DNA of 64,000 nt from Paucibacter sp. DJ2R-2 (GTDB lineage Bacteria; Pseudomonadota; Gammaproteobacteria; Burkholderiales; Burkholderiaceae_C). Shown here in pieces: positions 42,749 to 52,401 of the stretch. How positions within the stretch are numbered: position 1 is the first letter of the stretch; every line of letters begins with the position of its first letter. The stretch is from assembly GCF_025717675.1 (NCBI RefSeq), contig NZ_JAJIRT010000015.1, positions 30,743 through 94,742 of the forward strand, written 5' to 3'. The position numbers and the translations under genes were made by a program. Below the pieces are notes generated by a model. That model was not told the DNA's origin and did not search any database. It saw only the letters and a program-made list of their open reading frames with translations.

Positions 42749-43450
42749 TCAGGCGGAAACGGGCTGGGCTTGTTGCGAGAGCCGGTAGCCGGCGCCTCGC
42801 ACGGTTTCGATCATGCGCGCGCACTGCACGCGTTCCAGCGCTTCGCGCAGGCGCTTGACATGCACGTCGACGGTGCGCTCCTCGATGAAGACATGGTCGC
42901 CCCAGACCCGGTCGAGCAGTTGCGAACGGCTGTGCACTCGCTCGGGGTGGCTCATGAAGAAATGCAGCAGGCGGAACTCGGTCGGGCCCAGCTTGACCTC
43001 AGAGCCTTCGCGGCTGACGCGACGCGTGCCCGGGTCCAGGCTCAAGCCGGCGATCACCACCACCGAATCGAGCGCCTCGGGCGCCTTGCGGCGCAGCACC
43101 GCACGGATGCGGGCCAGCAGTTCATTGGTGGAGAAAGGCTTGGTCAGGTAGTCATCGGCACCGGCGTCCAGGCCCGAGACCTTGTCGGTCTCCTCGGCGC
43201 GGGCGGTCAGCATGATGATGGGCAGGTCCTTGGTGCGCTGTTGGCCGCGCCATTGGCGGGCCAGGGCCAGGCCGCTCTGGCCTGGCAGCATCCAGTCCAG
43301 CACGACCAGGTCGGGCAGCACCCGGTCCACTTCGTACTGAGCTTGGTCTGCGCTGCTGGCCAGGGTCACCTCAAACCCGGAGTGGCGCAAATTGATGGAG
43401 ATAAGTTCGGCGATGGCCGACTCGTCTTCGACGACAAGAATCCTCGACAT
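42749..43450 (-). CDS. phoB: Phosphate-regulon response regulator PhoB
   Basis: 233 aa. Receiver domain with phospho-acceptor Asp in PDLVVLDWMLPGQSG and Lys in YLTKPFSTNELLARI. OmpR-type winged helix from about 135 (VKLGPTEFRLLHFFMSHPERVHSRSQLLDRVWG), recognition helix EERTVDVHVKRLREAL. Binds Pho boxes such as those before pstS at about 50.96 and 51.02 kb. Lies between phoU and phoR. Confidence 0.96.
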   Translation of the reverse strand: MSRILVVEDESAIAELISINLRHSGFEVTLASSADQAQYEVDRVLPDLVVLDWMLPGQSGLALARQWRGQQRTKDLPIIMLTARAEETDKVSGLDAGADDYLTKPFSTNELLARIRAVLRRKAPEALDSVVVIAGLSLDPGTRRVSREGSEVKLGPTEFRLLHFFMSHPERVHSRSQLLDRVWGDHVFIEERTVDVHVKRLREALERVQCARMIETVRGAGYRLSQQAQPVSA

Positions 43451-43473
43451 GCTGTGCTTCTTCTCTTTGGAGT

Positions 43474-44187
43474 TCAGTCTTTCAAGGCCACGGATTCAAT
43501 CTGGTCCAGCGGGTTGTGCCGGATGTCCGTGCCCTTGACGATGTAGATGATTTGCTCGGCCAGGTTCTTGGCGTGGTCACCGACGCGCTCGATGGCCTTG
43601 GCCACGAACACCAGGTCGATGGAGGCCGAGATGGTGCGCGGGTCTTCCATCATGTAGGTGATGAGCTTGCGCATCAGGCCGTCGAACTCCTGGTCGATCT
43701 GGTTGTCGTGCTTGATCACTTCCAGGGCTTGCACGGTGTCCAGTCGTGCGAAGGCGTCGAGCGCCTTGCGCAGCGAGGCCGTGGCCAGCTCGGCTTCGAA
43801 GGAGATGTCGCCAACCGGCAGGCGCAGGCGGCTGAACACACCAGTGTTGATCAGGCGGTGCACGGTGCGGGCGATTCGGGCCGCTTCGTCGCCGACGCGC
43901 TCGAGGTTGCCGATGGTCTTGGAGATGGCGATCAGCAGGCGCAGGTCGCGGGCCGTCGGTTGACGCAGGGCGATGATGGCCGAGAGGTCTTGGTCGATCT
44001 CAACTTCCATCTGGTTGACCCGCTCCTCGGCCACCAGCACGCGCGAAGCCGCTTCGCCGTCGAAGGAGGTCAGTGCCGACACGGCCAGCTCGACCTGCGA
44101 TTCCACCAGGCCGCCCATTTCCAGCACGCGGGTCGAGATACCGCTCAGTTCCAGATCGAACTGGCTCGACAGATGTTTGTCACCCAT
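43474..44187 (-). CDS. phoU: Phosphate transport regulator PhoU
   Basis: 237 aa, all-helical two-repeat protein. The metal-binding motifs are seen in each half (EVEIDQDLSAIIALRQP...NLERVGDEAARIA and QEFDGLMRKLITYMMEDP...AIERVGDHAKNLAEQI). Links PstSCAB activity to PhoR and prevents runaway phosphate uptake. Between pstB and phoB, as usual. Confidence 0.95.
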   Translation of the reverse strand: MGDKHLSSQFDLELSGISTRVLEMGGLVESQVELAVSALTSFDGEAASRVLVAEERVNQMEVEIDQDLSAIIALRQPTARDLRLLIAISKTIGNLERVGDEAARIARTVHRLINTGVFSRLRLPVGDISFEAELATASLRKALDAFARLDTVQALEVIKHDNQIDQEFDGLMRKLITYMMEDPRTISASIDLVFVAKAIERVGDHAKNLAEQIIYIVKGTDIRHNPLDQIESVALKD

Positions 44188-44269
44188 GACTTCTACCTTT
44201 GCGAAATTGAATCAATCGTTGCAGTCTAACGAGGCACTCACGTGGGGCGGCACGGGGCCACCCTGAGCA

Positions 44270-45118
44270 TCAGCCGAAGCGGCCGGTGATGTAGTCCTCG
44301 GTCTCCTTGCGCTTGGGCTTCATGAACACATCGCGCGTGGCGCCGTACTCGACCAGTTCGCCCAGGTACATATAGGCCACGAAATCCGACACGCGTGCGG
44401 CTTGCTGCATGCTGTGGGTGACGATGACGATGGTGTACTTGCTCTTGAGCTCTTGCAGCAGCTCTTCGATCTTGGCGGTGGCGATCGGGTCCAGGGCCGA
44501 GCAGGGCTCGTCCAGCAGCAGGACTTCCGGCTCCAGGGCAATCGCGCGGGCGATCACCAGACGTTGTTGCTGGCCGCCCGACAGGCTCAGACCGCTGCTG
44601 TCCAGGCGGTCCTTGACTTCATTCCACAGTGCAGCCTGGCGCAGCGAGCGCTCGACCGCCTCGTCCAGCTGGGCGCGGTCCTTGACGCCCAGCAAACGCA
44701 GGCCATAGGCCACATTTTCGTAGATGGACTTGGGGAAGGGGTTGGGCTTCTGGAACACCATGCCGACGCGGCGGCGCAGCTGCGCCACATTGACGCTGCG
44801 GTCGAAGATGTTCTTGTTGTCCAGATGGATCTCGCCTTCGATGCGGCAGCCATCAACCAGATCGTTCATCCGGTTGAAGCAGCGCAGCAGGGTGGACTTG
44901 CCGCAGCCGCTGGGGCCGATGAAGGCCACCACATGGCCGCGGGGGATGTTCAGCGAGACCTTGTGCAGGGCCTGCTTGGCACCGTAGAACAGGTTCAGGT
45001 CCTTGACCGACAGGGCCACGTCCAGCTCATCCAGGGGCTTGAGCGGCACGGCCGACTCAGGCACGGCGGTGGAAATCTTCAGCTTGGGCAATTCGGCGCT
45101 AGTTGCGAGGGAGCTCAT
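44270..45118 (-). CDS. pstB: Phosphate ABC transporter ATPase PstB
   Basis: 282 aa. Walker [21 protein letters not shown] (the PstB-specific RxMND follows), signature [14 protein letters not shown], Walker [15 protein letters not shown]-loop [13 protein letters not shown], end DYITGRFG. An N-terminal extension of about 30 residues precedes the ABC domain. Start ATG 45118 has GGAGAG upstream. Drives phosphate import through PstCA. Confidence 0.96.
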   Translation of the reverse strand: MSSLATSAELPKLKISTAVPESAVPLKPLDELDVALSVKDLNLFYGAKQALHKVSLNIPRGHVVAFIGPSGCGKSTLLRCFNRMNDLVDGCRIEGEIHLDNKNIFDRSVNVAQLRRRVGMVFQKPNPFPKSIYENVAYGLRLLGVKDRAQLDEAVERSLRQAALWNEVKDRLDSSGLSLSGGQQQRLVIARAIALEPEVLLLDEPCSALDPIATAKIEELLQELKSKYTIVIVTHSMQQAARVSDFVAYMYLGELVEYGATRDVFMKPKRKETEDYITGRFG

Positions 45119-45168
45119 GAATGTCTCTCCAGATCAAAAGTAGGTAGGGGCGGCACGGAGGTCCGGAA

Positions 45169-46824
45169 TCAGACCGAGTCCAGCTCTTTGAATTTCTCAC
45201 GCAGACGGTTGCGCATACGGATTGCCGTCAGGTTCAAACCGATGATCACGATCACCAGCAGCATGGCGGTGGCGTAGACCAAGGGTCGGGCCGCTTCCAC
45301 ATTGGGGCTCTGGAAGCCCACGTCGTAGATGTGGAAGCCCAGGTGCATGAATTTACGTTCCAGATGCAGGAAGGGGAAGAAGCTGTCCAGCGGCAGAGCC
45401 GGCGCCAACTTGACCACGCCCACCAGCATCAGCGGTGCCACTTCGCCGGCGGCGCGGGCCACGGCCAGGATCAGGCCAGTCATCATGGCCGGGCTGGCAA
45501 TGGGCAAGACTGTGCGCCACAGGGTTTCGGCCTTGGTCGCGCCGAGAGCCAGGCTGCCCTCACGCACCGAACGCGGCACGCGGGCCAGACCTTCTTCGGT
45601 CGCCACGATCACCACCGGCAAAGTCAGCAGGGCCAGGGTCAGGGCCGACCACAGGATGCCGGGGCTGCCGAAGGTCGGGCCGGGCAGGGCTTCGGGGAAG
45701 AACAGGCGGTCGATGTTGCCGCCCAGGAAGTAGACGAAGAAGCCCAGGCCGAACACACCGTAGACGATCGAAGGCACGCCGGCCAGGTTGTTCACCGAGA
45801 TGCGGATGATGCGAATCAAGGGGCCCTGCTTGGCGTACTCGCGCATATAGATGCCGGCCATGATGCCCAGCGGCGTCACGATCACGGCCATCAGCAGCAC
45901 CATCATCACCGTGCCGAAGATGGCCGGGAAGATGCCGCCTTCGGTGTTGGCTTCACGCGGGTCGTCCCAGATGAATTCGCCCAGCTTCTTGGCATAGTGG
46001 CCAATCTTGCCGAACAGGCCCATGGTGTTGGCGCGGTAGACGTCGGCCACCTGGGCCAGGCTCACCTCGACCTCGCGGCCATCGGCCACGCGGCCGACAA
46101 AGCTGTCGCGGCCGATCTGCTTGCGCAGCGCATCGGTCTTTTCCTGCAGGCTGGCGAAGGTCTTGTTCAGCGCCTCGCGCTGCACCTCCATGGCGGCCTT
46201 GCTGCTGTCGCTGAGCTTGCCTTCCAGCTGCAGGCGGCGTTCTTGCAGGCGCAGGCGTTCCAGTTCGAAATTGACGCGGCCGATTTCCTTCTTCTCGACC
46301 GCATGGATCTCATTGAACAACTGCTGGGCACGCGCGGCACGCTGCTGCAACTCGGGCCAGGCGGCTTCGCCGCTGGCCACGACTTGGCCGTCCTGCTTGA
46401 CCGAGACCAGGTGGCCGTAGAAATTGCCCCACTCGCGGCGCTCCACGGTCACTACATCGTCGGGCAGCGTCTGCTCACCCAGCAAGGGCAGGGGGAACCA
46501 ACGGAAGTCCACGCCCGAGACATCGCGGTTGCCCATCTTGATGAGCACCCGGTCGGTGAAGGTGTCGTTGCCCGGGATCACGAAACCCGCTTCGCGCAGG
46601 CGGCGCACCGACACTTCTTCGCGTTCGCGGATCTCGCCGATCAGGCCGATGGTCGTGCCATCACGTTCCTTGTAGGTGGTCTCGACCACCGGTTTGGGCC
46701 AGAAATGGCCGAGGCCACGCAGGGCCGTCAGGGCCATCACGCCGGCCACAGCCAGCACGGACACTGCCACAGCGCCGGCGGTGAGCCAGATCCAGGGCGA
46801 GCCGCTTTTGAACCAGTCTTTCAT
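45169..46824 (-). CDS. pstA: Phosphate ABC transporter permease PstA, large form
   Basis: 551 aa, about twice the size of E. coli PstA (296). An N-terminal membrane helix (WIWLTAGAVAVSVLAVAGVMAL) is followed by about 230 periplasmic residues with a coiled-coil-like stretch (LERLRLQERRLQLEGKL, MEVQREALNKTFASLQ). The C-terminal 270 residues are the usual six-helix permease with the coupling loop EGLARVPRSVREGSLALGATK. Pseudomonas PstA is similarly enlarged. Forms the channel with PstC. Confidence 0.93.
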   Translation of the reverse strand: MKDWFKSGSPWIWLTAGAVAVSVLAVAGVMALTALRGLGHFWPKPVVETTYKERDGTTIGLIGEIREREEVSVRRLREAGFVIPGNDTFTDRVLIKMGNRDVSGVDFRWFPLPLLGEQTLPDDVVTVERREWGNFYGHLVSVKQDGQVVASGEAAWPELQQRAARAQQLFNEIHAVEKKEIGRVNFELERLRLQERRLQLEGKLSDSSKAAMEVQREALNKTFASLQEKTDALRKQIGRDSFVGRVADGREVEVSLAQVADVYRANTMGLFGKIGHYAKKLGEFIWDDPREANTEGGIFPAIFGTVMMVLLMAVIVTPLGIMAGIYMREYAKQGPLIRIIRISVNNLAGVPSIVYGVFGLGFFVYFLGGNIDRLFFPEALPGPTFGSPGILWSALTLALLTLPVVIVATEEGLARVPRSVREGSLALGATKAETLWRTVLPIASPAMMTGLILAVARAAGEVAPLMLVGVVKLAPALPLDSFFPFLHLERKFMHLGFHIYDVGFQSPNVEAARPLVYATAMLLVIVIIGLNLTAIRMRNRLREKFKELDSV

Positions 46825-46840
46825 GATTGATCGTGCTCCG

Positions 46841-49102
46841 TCAGATGGTGCTGTACTTTTCGCGCAGACGCTGGCGAATCAGCTCGGCGAGGGTGTTGAC
46901 GAGGAAGGTGAAGGCGAACAACACCAGGGCGGACAAGAAGAGCAGGCGGTAATGGGTTTCACCGACGCCGGCTTCGGGCATTTCGACACCGATATTGGCG
47001 GACAGGGTGCGGAAGCCCGAGAACATGCTGAAGTCCATCACGGCGGTGTTGCCGGTGGCCATCAGCACGATCATGGTTTCGCCGACCGCGCGGCCCAGAC
47101 CGATCATCACGGCCGAGAAAATACCGGGGCTGGCGGTCAGCAGCACCACACCCATCATGGTTTGCCAGGGCGTGGCACCCAGGGCCAGCGAACCCGAGGT
47201 CAGGGACTTGGGTACGCTGAAGATGGCGTCTTCGGCAATCGAGAAGATCGCCGGTGTGACCGCGAAGCCCATGGCAATGCCCACCACCAGCGAGTTGCGC
47301 TGCTCGAAGCTGATGCCGGCGGTGTTCGACAGCCAGTGCGGCAGGTCTCCGCCAAAGAAGGCGGCTTCAAGCGGATGACCGAGCTGGAAGAAGCCCCAGA
47401 TCACCACCACCACGATCGGCATCAGCAGGGCGGCTTCCCAGCCCAGGCCCACGCGTTCGACCAAGCCGCGCGGCATCAGATGCCAGATGTAAGAGGCGAC
47501 GACCATGGCCAGCGGCAACATCAGCAAGCTCATCAAGACGCCGGCCAGATTGTTCTCGACCAAGGGCGCCAGCCACAGGCCGGCCAGGAAACCCAGCACC
47601 ACAGTCGGCAGGGCGGCCATCACTTCGATAGTCGGCTTGACGATCTCGCGCATGCGCTGGGTCATGAAATAGGCGGTGAAGATCGCGCCCAGGATGGCCA
47701 GAGGCATGGCAACCATCATGGCGTAGGTGGCGGCCTTGATGGTGCCGTAGGTCAGCGGCGCCAGGCTGAACTTGGGTTCAAAGTCGGCGTTCGAGGCCGA
47801 GCTTTGCCAGACATAGTCGGGCTCTTCGTAGCTTTCGTACCAGACTTTGCTCCACAGGCTGCTGAAGGAGACTTCGGGGTAATGGTTGTCCACCGACGCC
47901 GTGTAGACGCGGCCGGCCTGGTCCTGTGCCATATAGCCGTTGCCGCGCGGCGGCACGCCGAGCACCGTGATCGGTTTGTCGCTGAGCTTTTCCACGAACA
48001 GCTGACGCTGCGAGGTGGCGAAATAGCTGCCCAGATTGCCGGTCGAGTCACCGACGATGAAGCCCTTGCGGAAGAACTCGGCGCTCATGGCGGTGATGCC
48101 GGCCGGCATGGACTTGAAGTCGCGGATGCGCTTGAGCGCGAAGTTCGCGCCCTCGGTGCGTACCGGGAACCACTGGCTCAGGCCACCCTTGTCGGTACCG
48201 ACGATCAACGAGAAACCGCCGCTCAACATGGTCAGGGCGGTGACCTTCTGGTCGGCCGGCGCCAGCTCGATGGTCTCCAGCAGCACGGGGCTGGATTTGT
48301 TGCTGATGTTGAAGCGGGCCAGCTTGCGCTCGCCGTGCAGCACATAGAGCTCGCGCTGCTTGGATTCAATCAGCAACTGGCGAATGCCGACAGGTGCCGA
48401 GGGGATTTCCGACTGCTGAACTTCGCTCTTGGTCTCGCCCGTCATGGCATTGGTGCTGACATTGACGGCGGACAGCAGCAGGCGGCCGTCTTCAGTCACT
48501 GCCGCCAGGGTCGAGCCCTCTTCGCTCTGCTGGATGCCCAGCAGCTTGATGGGCTTGCCCTGCGGGTCAACGCTCACCGGCGCTTCGCCGACCGGGTACT
48601 CCAGGGCGGGCGTGATGACGCGCTTGTTGTTGGGGAAGCTGACCGCAAAGCTCTGCTTGACCAGGATGACCCGGCCATCCGACAGGCCGAAGCCCTGGGC
48701 GAAGCTGCGGCGCTCGCCGATGTCGGCGCTGGTGACGGTGGCGCCTGCTGGCACCGGCACCTGGGTCTGGGCAATCTGCTCGCCGGTGGCGAACTTGAAG
48801 AAGGTGATGGCACCGCCAGCCCCGACACGCGAACCGATTTCGCGCTGCTCTTCGCCCGTCAAGGACAAAGTGGTCTGTGCCTTGTCTCCGGGGGTGGCGA
48901 ACTGCTGACGATGGTCAACGCCAGGCGGCATGAACAACGGCACCACGACACTGACCAGGTACACAAAAATGGCCGAAACCGCCACGATCACGCTCAGACC
49001 ACCAAAGGTCATCAGCTTCTCGAACAGCTTGTCGATCAACAGTCGCCGACTCATGGCGCGGTCGACAGTGATCGACGTTTGGGTTGGACTGGCTGTATTC
49101 AT
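46841..49102 (-). CDS. pstC: Phosphate ABC transporter permease PstC, large form
   Basis: 753 aa compared with 319 in E. coli. An N-terminal membrane helix (TFGGLSVIVAVSAIFVYLVSV) is followed by about 380 periplasmic residues of repeating beta-strands suggestive of a beta-propeller. The permease domain starts near 460 (TYGTIKAATYAMMVAMPLAILG) and carries the coupling loop EDAIFSVPKSLTSGSLALGATPWQT. Pseudomonas-type PstC has a comparable insert. 16 bp before pstA. The role of the external domain is not established. Confidence 0.93.
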   Translation of the reverse strand: MNTASPTQTSITVDRAMSRRLLIDKLFEKLMTFGGLSVIVAVSAIFVYLVSVVVPLFMPPGVDHRQQFATPGDKAQTTLSLTGEEQREIGSRVGAGGAITFFKFATGEQIAQTQVPVPAGATVTSADIGERRSFAQGFGLSDGRVILVKQSFAVSFPNNKRVITPALEYPVGEAPVSVDPQGKPIKLLGIQQSEEGSTLAAVTEDGRLLLSAVNVSTNAMTGETKSEVQQSEIPSAPVGIRQLLIESKQRELYVLHGERKLARFNISNKSSPVLLETIELAPADQKVTALTMLSGGFSLIVGTDKGGLSQWFPVRTEGANFALKRIRDFKSMPAGITAMSAEFFRKGFIVGDSTGNLGSYFATSQRQLFVEKLSDKPITVLGVPPRGNGYMAQDQAGRVYTASVDNHYPEVSFSSLWSKVWYESYEEPDYVWQSSASNADFEPKFSLAPLTYGTIKAATYAMMVAMPLAILGAIFTAYFMTQRMREIVKPTIEVMAALPTVVLGFLAGLWLAPLVENNLAGVLMSLLMLPLAMVVASYIWHLMPRGLVERVGLGWEAALLMPIVVVVIWGFFQLGHPLEAAFFGGDLPHWLSNTAGISFEQRNSLVVGIAMGFAVTPAIFSIAEDAIFSVPKSLTSGSLALGATPWQTMMGVVLLTASPGIFSAVMIGLGRAVGETMIVLMATGNTAVMDFSMFSGFRTLSANIGVEMPEAGVGETHYRLLFLSALVLFAFTFLVNTLAELIRQRLREKYSTI

Positions 49103-49203
49103 GGGTGGGAAATGTTCCGCGCTGACGTTATGAAAGGGTGGGCAGGACCAGCCTGCTCACCCTCTTCGCTCATGGGCTCTGGCGCGAGCCCTTGGTTCTG
49201 AAA

Positions 49204-49848
49204 TCAGGACTGTGTGGCAGCCCGCAAAGCCTTGAAACGTTCGACCCGGTTCAGGGGCTTGCCACCCTTGATGCTGTCCTTGTTCATCACATAGACCAGG
49301 CTCTCGCCCTTCGGGCCCTCGCCGATGTCGGTGAAGCCGTAGGCCACTTCGCCGAAGGCCACGAAGTCCGTCATGTCCTTCAGATCGCCGAACACGTAGT
49401 AGCGGCCGTTCTTCAGCACTTCACCGTAGAACTCAGGCGCGCCAGCGAACTTACCGCTCAAGGCTTTCTCGCCCAGGCTGGGCTGGTTGTTCTTGACGTC
49501 ATCACCGGTGATGCCGAAGACGACGGTAGCGCCGCCTGGGCCTTCACCGATCTTGCTGCGGGTCAGGGTGACTTCGCCGTGGTTCAGGAAGTCGCGGTAG
49601 TTCTTCAGGTCGCCGAAGGCGTGCACGCGGCCCGATTCCGGCAGGACGACGTAGAACTCCTTGATCAGTTCAACCACCGGAGCCGCTGCGGCCACGGGAG
49701 CCGGAGCAGGCGCCGGTGCGGCAGCGGCCACCACAGGGGCGGGTGCGGCCACCGGAGCGGCGGGCGTGGCCACCGGTTGGGTGCTGGCGCAGGCTGTCAG
49801 GCCCAGGACGGCGACGGCCAGGGCCGCGTTCAGTGCAGATGTCTTCAT
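49204..49848 (-). CDS. Predicted lipoprotein with tandem ~60-residue repeat, in the pst operon
   Basis: 214 aa. Lipobox LTAC with Cys20 (signal MKTSALNAALAVAVLGLTAC), then a Pro/Ala/Val linker (about 25-60). Two copies of the same domain follow (about 62-122 and 140-200): each has E-F-Y, G-R then FGDLK, DF, GEV, IGEGP-x-G, D-x-x-K. It lies between pstS and pstC, where no gene is usual. No family recognised. Location suggests a periplasmic accessory of phosphate uptake or of outer-membrane linkage, unproven. Ends FKALRAATQS. Confidence 0.75.
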   Translation of the reverse strand: MKTSALNAALAVAVLGLTACASTQPVATPAAPVAAPAPVVAAAAPAPAPAPVAAAAPVVELIKEFYVVLPESGRVHAFGDLKNYRDFLNHGEVTLTRSKIGEGPGGATVVFGITGDDVKNNQPSLGEKALSGKFAGAPEFYGEVLKNGRYYVFGDLKDMTDFVAFGEVAYGFTDIGEGPKGESLVYVMNKDSIKGGKPLNRVERFKALRAATQS

Positions 49849-49913
49849 GGCTTGTATTCCTCAGTCGCTCGGTCACGGCCGCGGCCACCCGAAGGCGGCG
49901 GCGGCCACGCTGC

Positions 49914-50894
49914 TTATTTGCTGATTTCGCCCAGGAAACGGGCGGCCATGGCGGCCGGCACGGGCACGAAGCCGTCCTTGATGGTGACTTCCTGGCCCTG
50001 CTTGGACAGCACCATCTTGAAGAACTCGCGCTCCAGCGGGTTCAGCGGCTGGTTGGGCTTCTTGTTCACGTAGACGTAGAGCACGCGGGCCAGCGGGTAG
50101 GTGCCGTCGATGGCGTGCTTGGCATCGGGTTCGACGAAGGGCTCACCGGCCTTCTTCGACAGCGGCAAGGCGCGCACACCCGAAGTCTTGTAGCCAATGC
50201 CCGAGTAGCCCATGGCATTGATCTGGGTGGACACGCTCTGCACCACCGAAGCCGAACCCGGCTGCTCGGCCACATTGCGCTTGAAGTCACCCTTGCACAG
50301 GGCGGCGTCCTTGAAGAAGCCGTAGGTGCCCGAGACCGAGTTGCGGCCGTACATGGCGATGTCGCGGCTGGCCCACTCACCGGTCAGGCCGACCTGGCCC
50401 CACTTGGTGAAGTCAGCGGCGCCGCCGCACTTGCGGCTGACGGACAGGATGGAGTCCACATCGGTGATGGTCAGGCCCTTGATCGGGTTGTCCTTGTTGA
50501 CGTAGACGGCCAGAGCGTCGATGGCCACGCCGACAGCGGTGGGTTTGTAGCCGTGCTTCTTCTCGAAGCTTTCGACTTCACGGGCGGTCATCAGGCGGCT
50601 CATAGGGCCGAAGTTGGCCGCACCTTCGGTTAGGGCCGGGGGCGCCGTGGAGGAGCCGGCACCTTGAATCTGGATATTGACGTTGGGGTAGGCGCGCTTG
50701 AACTCTTCGGCCCACAGCGTCATCAGGTTGTTCAGGGTGTCGGAGCCGACGCTGGTGAAGTTGCCGGACACGCCCGAAGCCTTCTGATACGAAGGCAGCG
50801 CCGGATCAACCTTGACAGCCTGGGCCGAAGCGGCAGTCGCAACAAACATCAGGCCTGCAATGTGCAGGGCAGCGGCAAGGCGAGAAGGGGTCAT
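49914..50894 (-). CDS. pstS: Periplasmic phosphate-binding protein PstS
   Basis: 326 aa with signal peptide ending ATAASAQA. Phosphate-binding loops: [56 protein letters not shown]. Related to the Pseudomonas type (SVGSDTLNN) rather than the E. coli type. Captures phosphate for PstCAB. Directly downstream of Pho-box-like repeats, so strongly PhoB-controlled (inferred). Confidence 0.95.
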   Translation of the reverse strand: MTPSRLAAALHIAGLMFVATAASAQAVKVDPALPSYQKASGVSGNFTSVGSDTLNNLMTLWAEEFKRAYPNVNIQIQGAGSSTAPPALTEGAANFGPMSRLMTAREVESFEKKHGYKPTAVGVAIDALAVYVNKDNPIKGLTITDVDSILSVSRKCGGAADFTKWGQVGLTGEWASRDIAMYGRNSVSGTYGFFKDAALCKGDFKRNVAEQPGSASVVQSVSTQINAMGYSGIGYKTSGVRALPLSKKAGEPFVEPDAKHAIDGTYPLARVLYVYVNKKPNQPLNPLEREFFKMVLSKQGQEVTIKDGFVPVPAAMAARFLGEISK

Positions 50895-50962
50895 TCGTCA
50901 ACTCCAGTGATTAGATGGGATGTGCTTTGTCTTTCAGCAGCCCGGATGCTAAACAGCGGTCG

Positions 50963-50989
50963 TGACAGAGATATGACGGAATTTGACAG
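50963..50989 (-). promoter_or_regulatory. Pho box proximal to pstS
   Basis: Read on the minus strand: CTGTCAAATTC, CGTCATATCTC, TGTCA. Three PhoB half-sites (T-G/C-T-C-A) at 10-11 bp spacing, 70-95 bp before the pstS ATG. Confidence 0.62.
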
Positions 50990-51015
50990 AAGTCGACGCC
51001 GCGGAAAACTTTCGC

Positions 51016-51050
51016 CTGTCATATGACGAGTGCAAGACTGTCATATGACG
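51016..51050 (-). promoter_or_regulatory. Tandem distal Pho-box-like repeats
   Basis: CTGTCATATGACG occurs at 51016-51028 and again at 51038-51050, exactly 22 bp apart (two 11-bp turns). Each copy contains the TGTCA PhoB half-site, here nested in a palindrome TGTCATATGACG. Confidence 0.55.
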
Positions 51051-51249
51051 GTGCAATATAGGCCAAACAGGCCGAAGCGGGGCATCAAATGCAGGGATTT
51101 GAGCGCAGAAGCCCTCCTGCGGAGTGCGCGAAGAAGGGACTCCTAGCTCAGCTTAAAAATTGAGGGCATCAACGCCCATGCTGAAGAGCCGACGCCAGGA
51201 ACTCGAACATGACAGCGGGAAAGAAGCGCCATGGCCGACTTCGGGCTTG
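51051..51249. other. Rest of the pstS upstream region
   Basis: Between the Pho-box repeats and the stop of the DUF4337 gene. No gene or clear terminator was found. Confidence 0.4.
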
Positions 51250-51825
51250 TCAAAAATGCAAGGCCGCCATGCCGCCCAAGCCGAAACCCAGCAAACCCAG
51301 GGCAACCGTGGCCCATTCCATCCAGCGCTTCTTGGTCAGCAAGGCGATGGCGGCCAGGGCGATCGACACCTGCAAGGCGGTGGTCGCCTGCGCCCAGCGG
51401 TGATGTAGGTGCATCTGTTCGGCGCTCTTTTCGTCGAAAACTTGTGACTCCTTGTCCAGGGCCTCGGCCTTCTCGCGGATGCCGCCTTTTTCTTCCTTGT
51501 AGCGCTCGACTTCTTTTTGATAGCCGGCTTTTTTGTCCTCGGCCACCAGAACCAGGGCCAGCTCGGCCATGTTTTGCTTGTTGCTCTTGGACTGGTACAG
51601 CGCCCATTGGTTGGCGGCTTCGGTCTTCTTGATGGCGGCGTCGTTCTTGTAAAGGCCTGCATTGGCCTGAGTGGCGCCACCCATATAGGAAAACATGGCG
51701 CCGACCGTCGCCAAAATGGCCGTGATCACAGCCAGCTGCCCGGCCAGGCCCTTGGGGTCGGCATGAGCGGCGTGTTCGATTTCGTGGTCGTGCGGGCCGT
51801 GCACATGGAATCCGTGTCCAGACAT
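51250..51825 (-). CDS. DUF4337 family membrane protein
   Basis: 191 aa. His-rich N-terminus (HGFHVHGPHDHEIEHAAHAD), a first membrane helix (LAVITAILATVGAMFSYMGG), a central charged coiled-coil-like region (YQKEVERYKEEKGGIREKAEALDKE), then two helices (ATTALQVSIALAAIALL; WATVALGLLGFGLGGMAAL). The layout matches DUF4337. Function unknown. Follows folA on the same strand. Confidence 0.8.
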   Translation of the reverse strand: MSGHGFHVHGPHDHEIEHAAHADPKGLAGQLAVITAILATVGAMFSYMGGATQANAGLYKNDAAIKKTEAANQWALYQSKSNKQNMAELALVLVAEDKKAGYQKEVERYKEEKGGIREKAEALDKESQVFDEKSAEQMHLHHRWAQATTALQVSIALAAIALLTKKRWMEWATVALGLLGFGLGGMAALHF

Positions 51826-51864
51826 GGTGGCTTCAGTCCTCTTTCGATTTCAGTTTTGGAAGAT

Positions 51865-52401
51865 TCAGGCGGCAACGCGACGCTCGTAGCGCACAAAGTC
51901 GAAGCGCCAGCCGTTCTTATCGCTGTGATGTCTCTCGCGCTGGGTCTCTGCAAACTCGGCCCCAGGCCAGGCCGGGAACCAGCTGTCGGCGTCGGCAAAG
52001 TCGCGATCCACCTCGGTCAGTTCCAAAACATCGGCATGGGCCAAGGCCTCGGCGTAGATTTGGGCGCCACCGATCACGCAGACCTGAGGCAGGCCGGCGC
52101 AAGCCTGCAAGGCGGTTTGCAAGTCTGTGAACACCTCGGCGCCGTTCAACATCAGACCCGGCTGACGTGACAGGACGATGTTGCGCCGGCCCGGCAAGGG
52201 GCGAAAGCGCTCCGGCAGTGAATCCCAGGTCTTGCGACCCATCAGCACGGGCTGACCCTGGGTCAGGGCCTTGAAATGAGCCATGTCCTCAGGCAGATGC
52301 CAGAGCAGGGCGTTGTCTCGGCCAATTTCTCGGCCACGACCGAGGGCCGCCACCAACACCAGCCGAGGCAGGGCAGCTGAGCGGCTTGGATCCGAACTCA
52401 T
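51865..52401 (-). CDS. folA: Dihydrofolate reductase
   Basis: 178 aa. [63 protein letters not shown]: the full DHFR pattern, including the substrate-binding acidic residue in LPEDMAHFK. Regenerates tetrahydrofolate used up by thymidylate synthase. Start ATG 52401 overlaps the thyA stop (ATGA), forming a coupled thyA-folA pair. Confidence 0.96.
   Translation of the reverse strand: MSSDPSRSAALPRLVLVAALGRGREIGRDNALLWHLPEDMAHFKALTQGQPVLMGRKTWDSLPERFRPLPGRRNIVLSRQPGLMLNGAEVFTDLQTALQACAGLPQVCVIGGAQIYAEALAHADVLELTEVDRDFADADSWFPAWPGAEFAETQRERHHSDKNGWRFDFVRYERRVAA

Noticed and set aside
46676..49201. 841-codon plus-strand frame opposite pstC
   Set aside because: Antisense of a well-conserved permease; His/Gln/Gly-rich with no domain.
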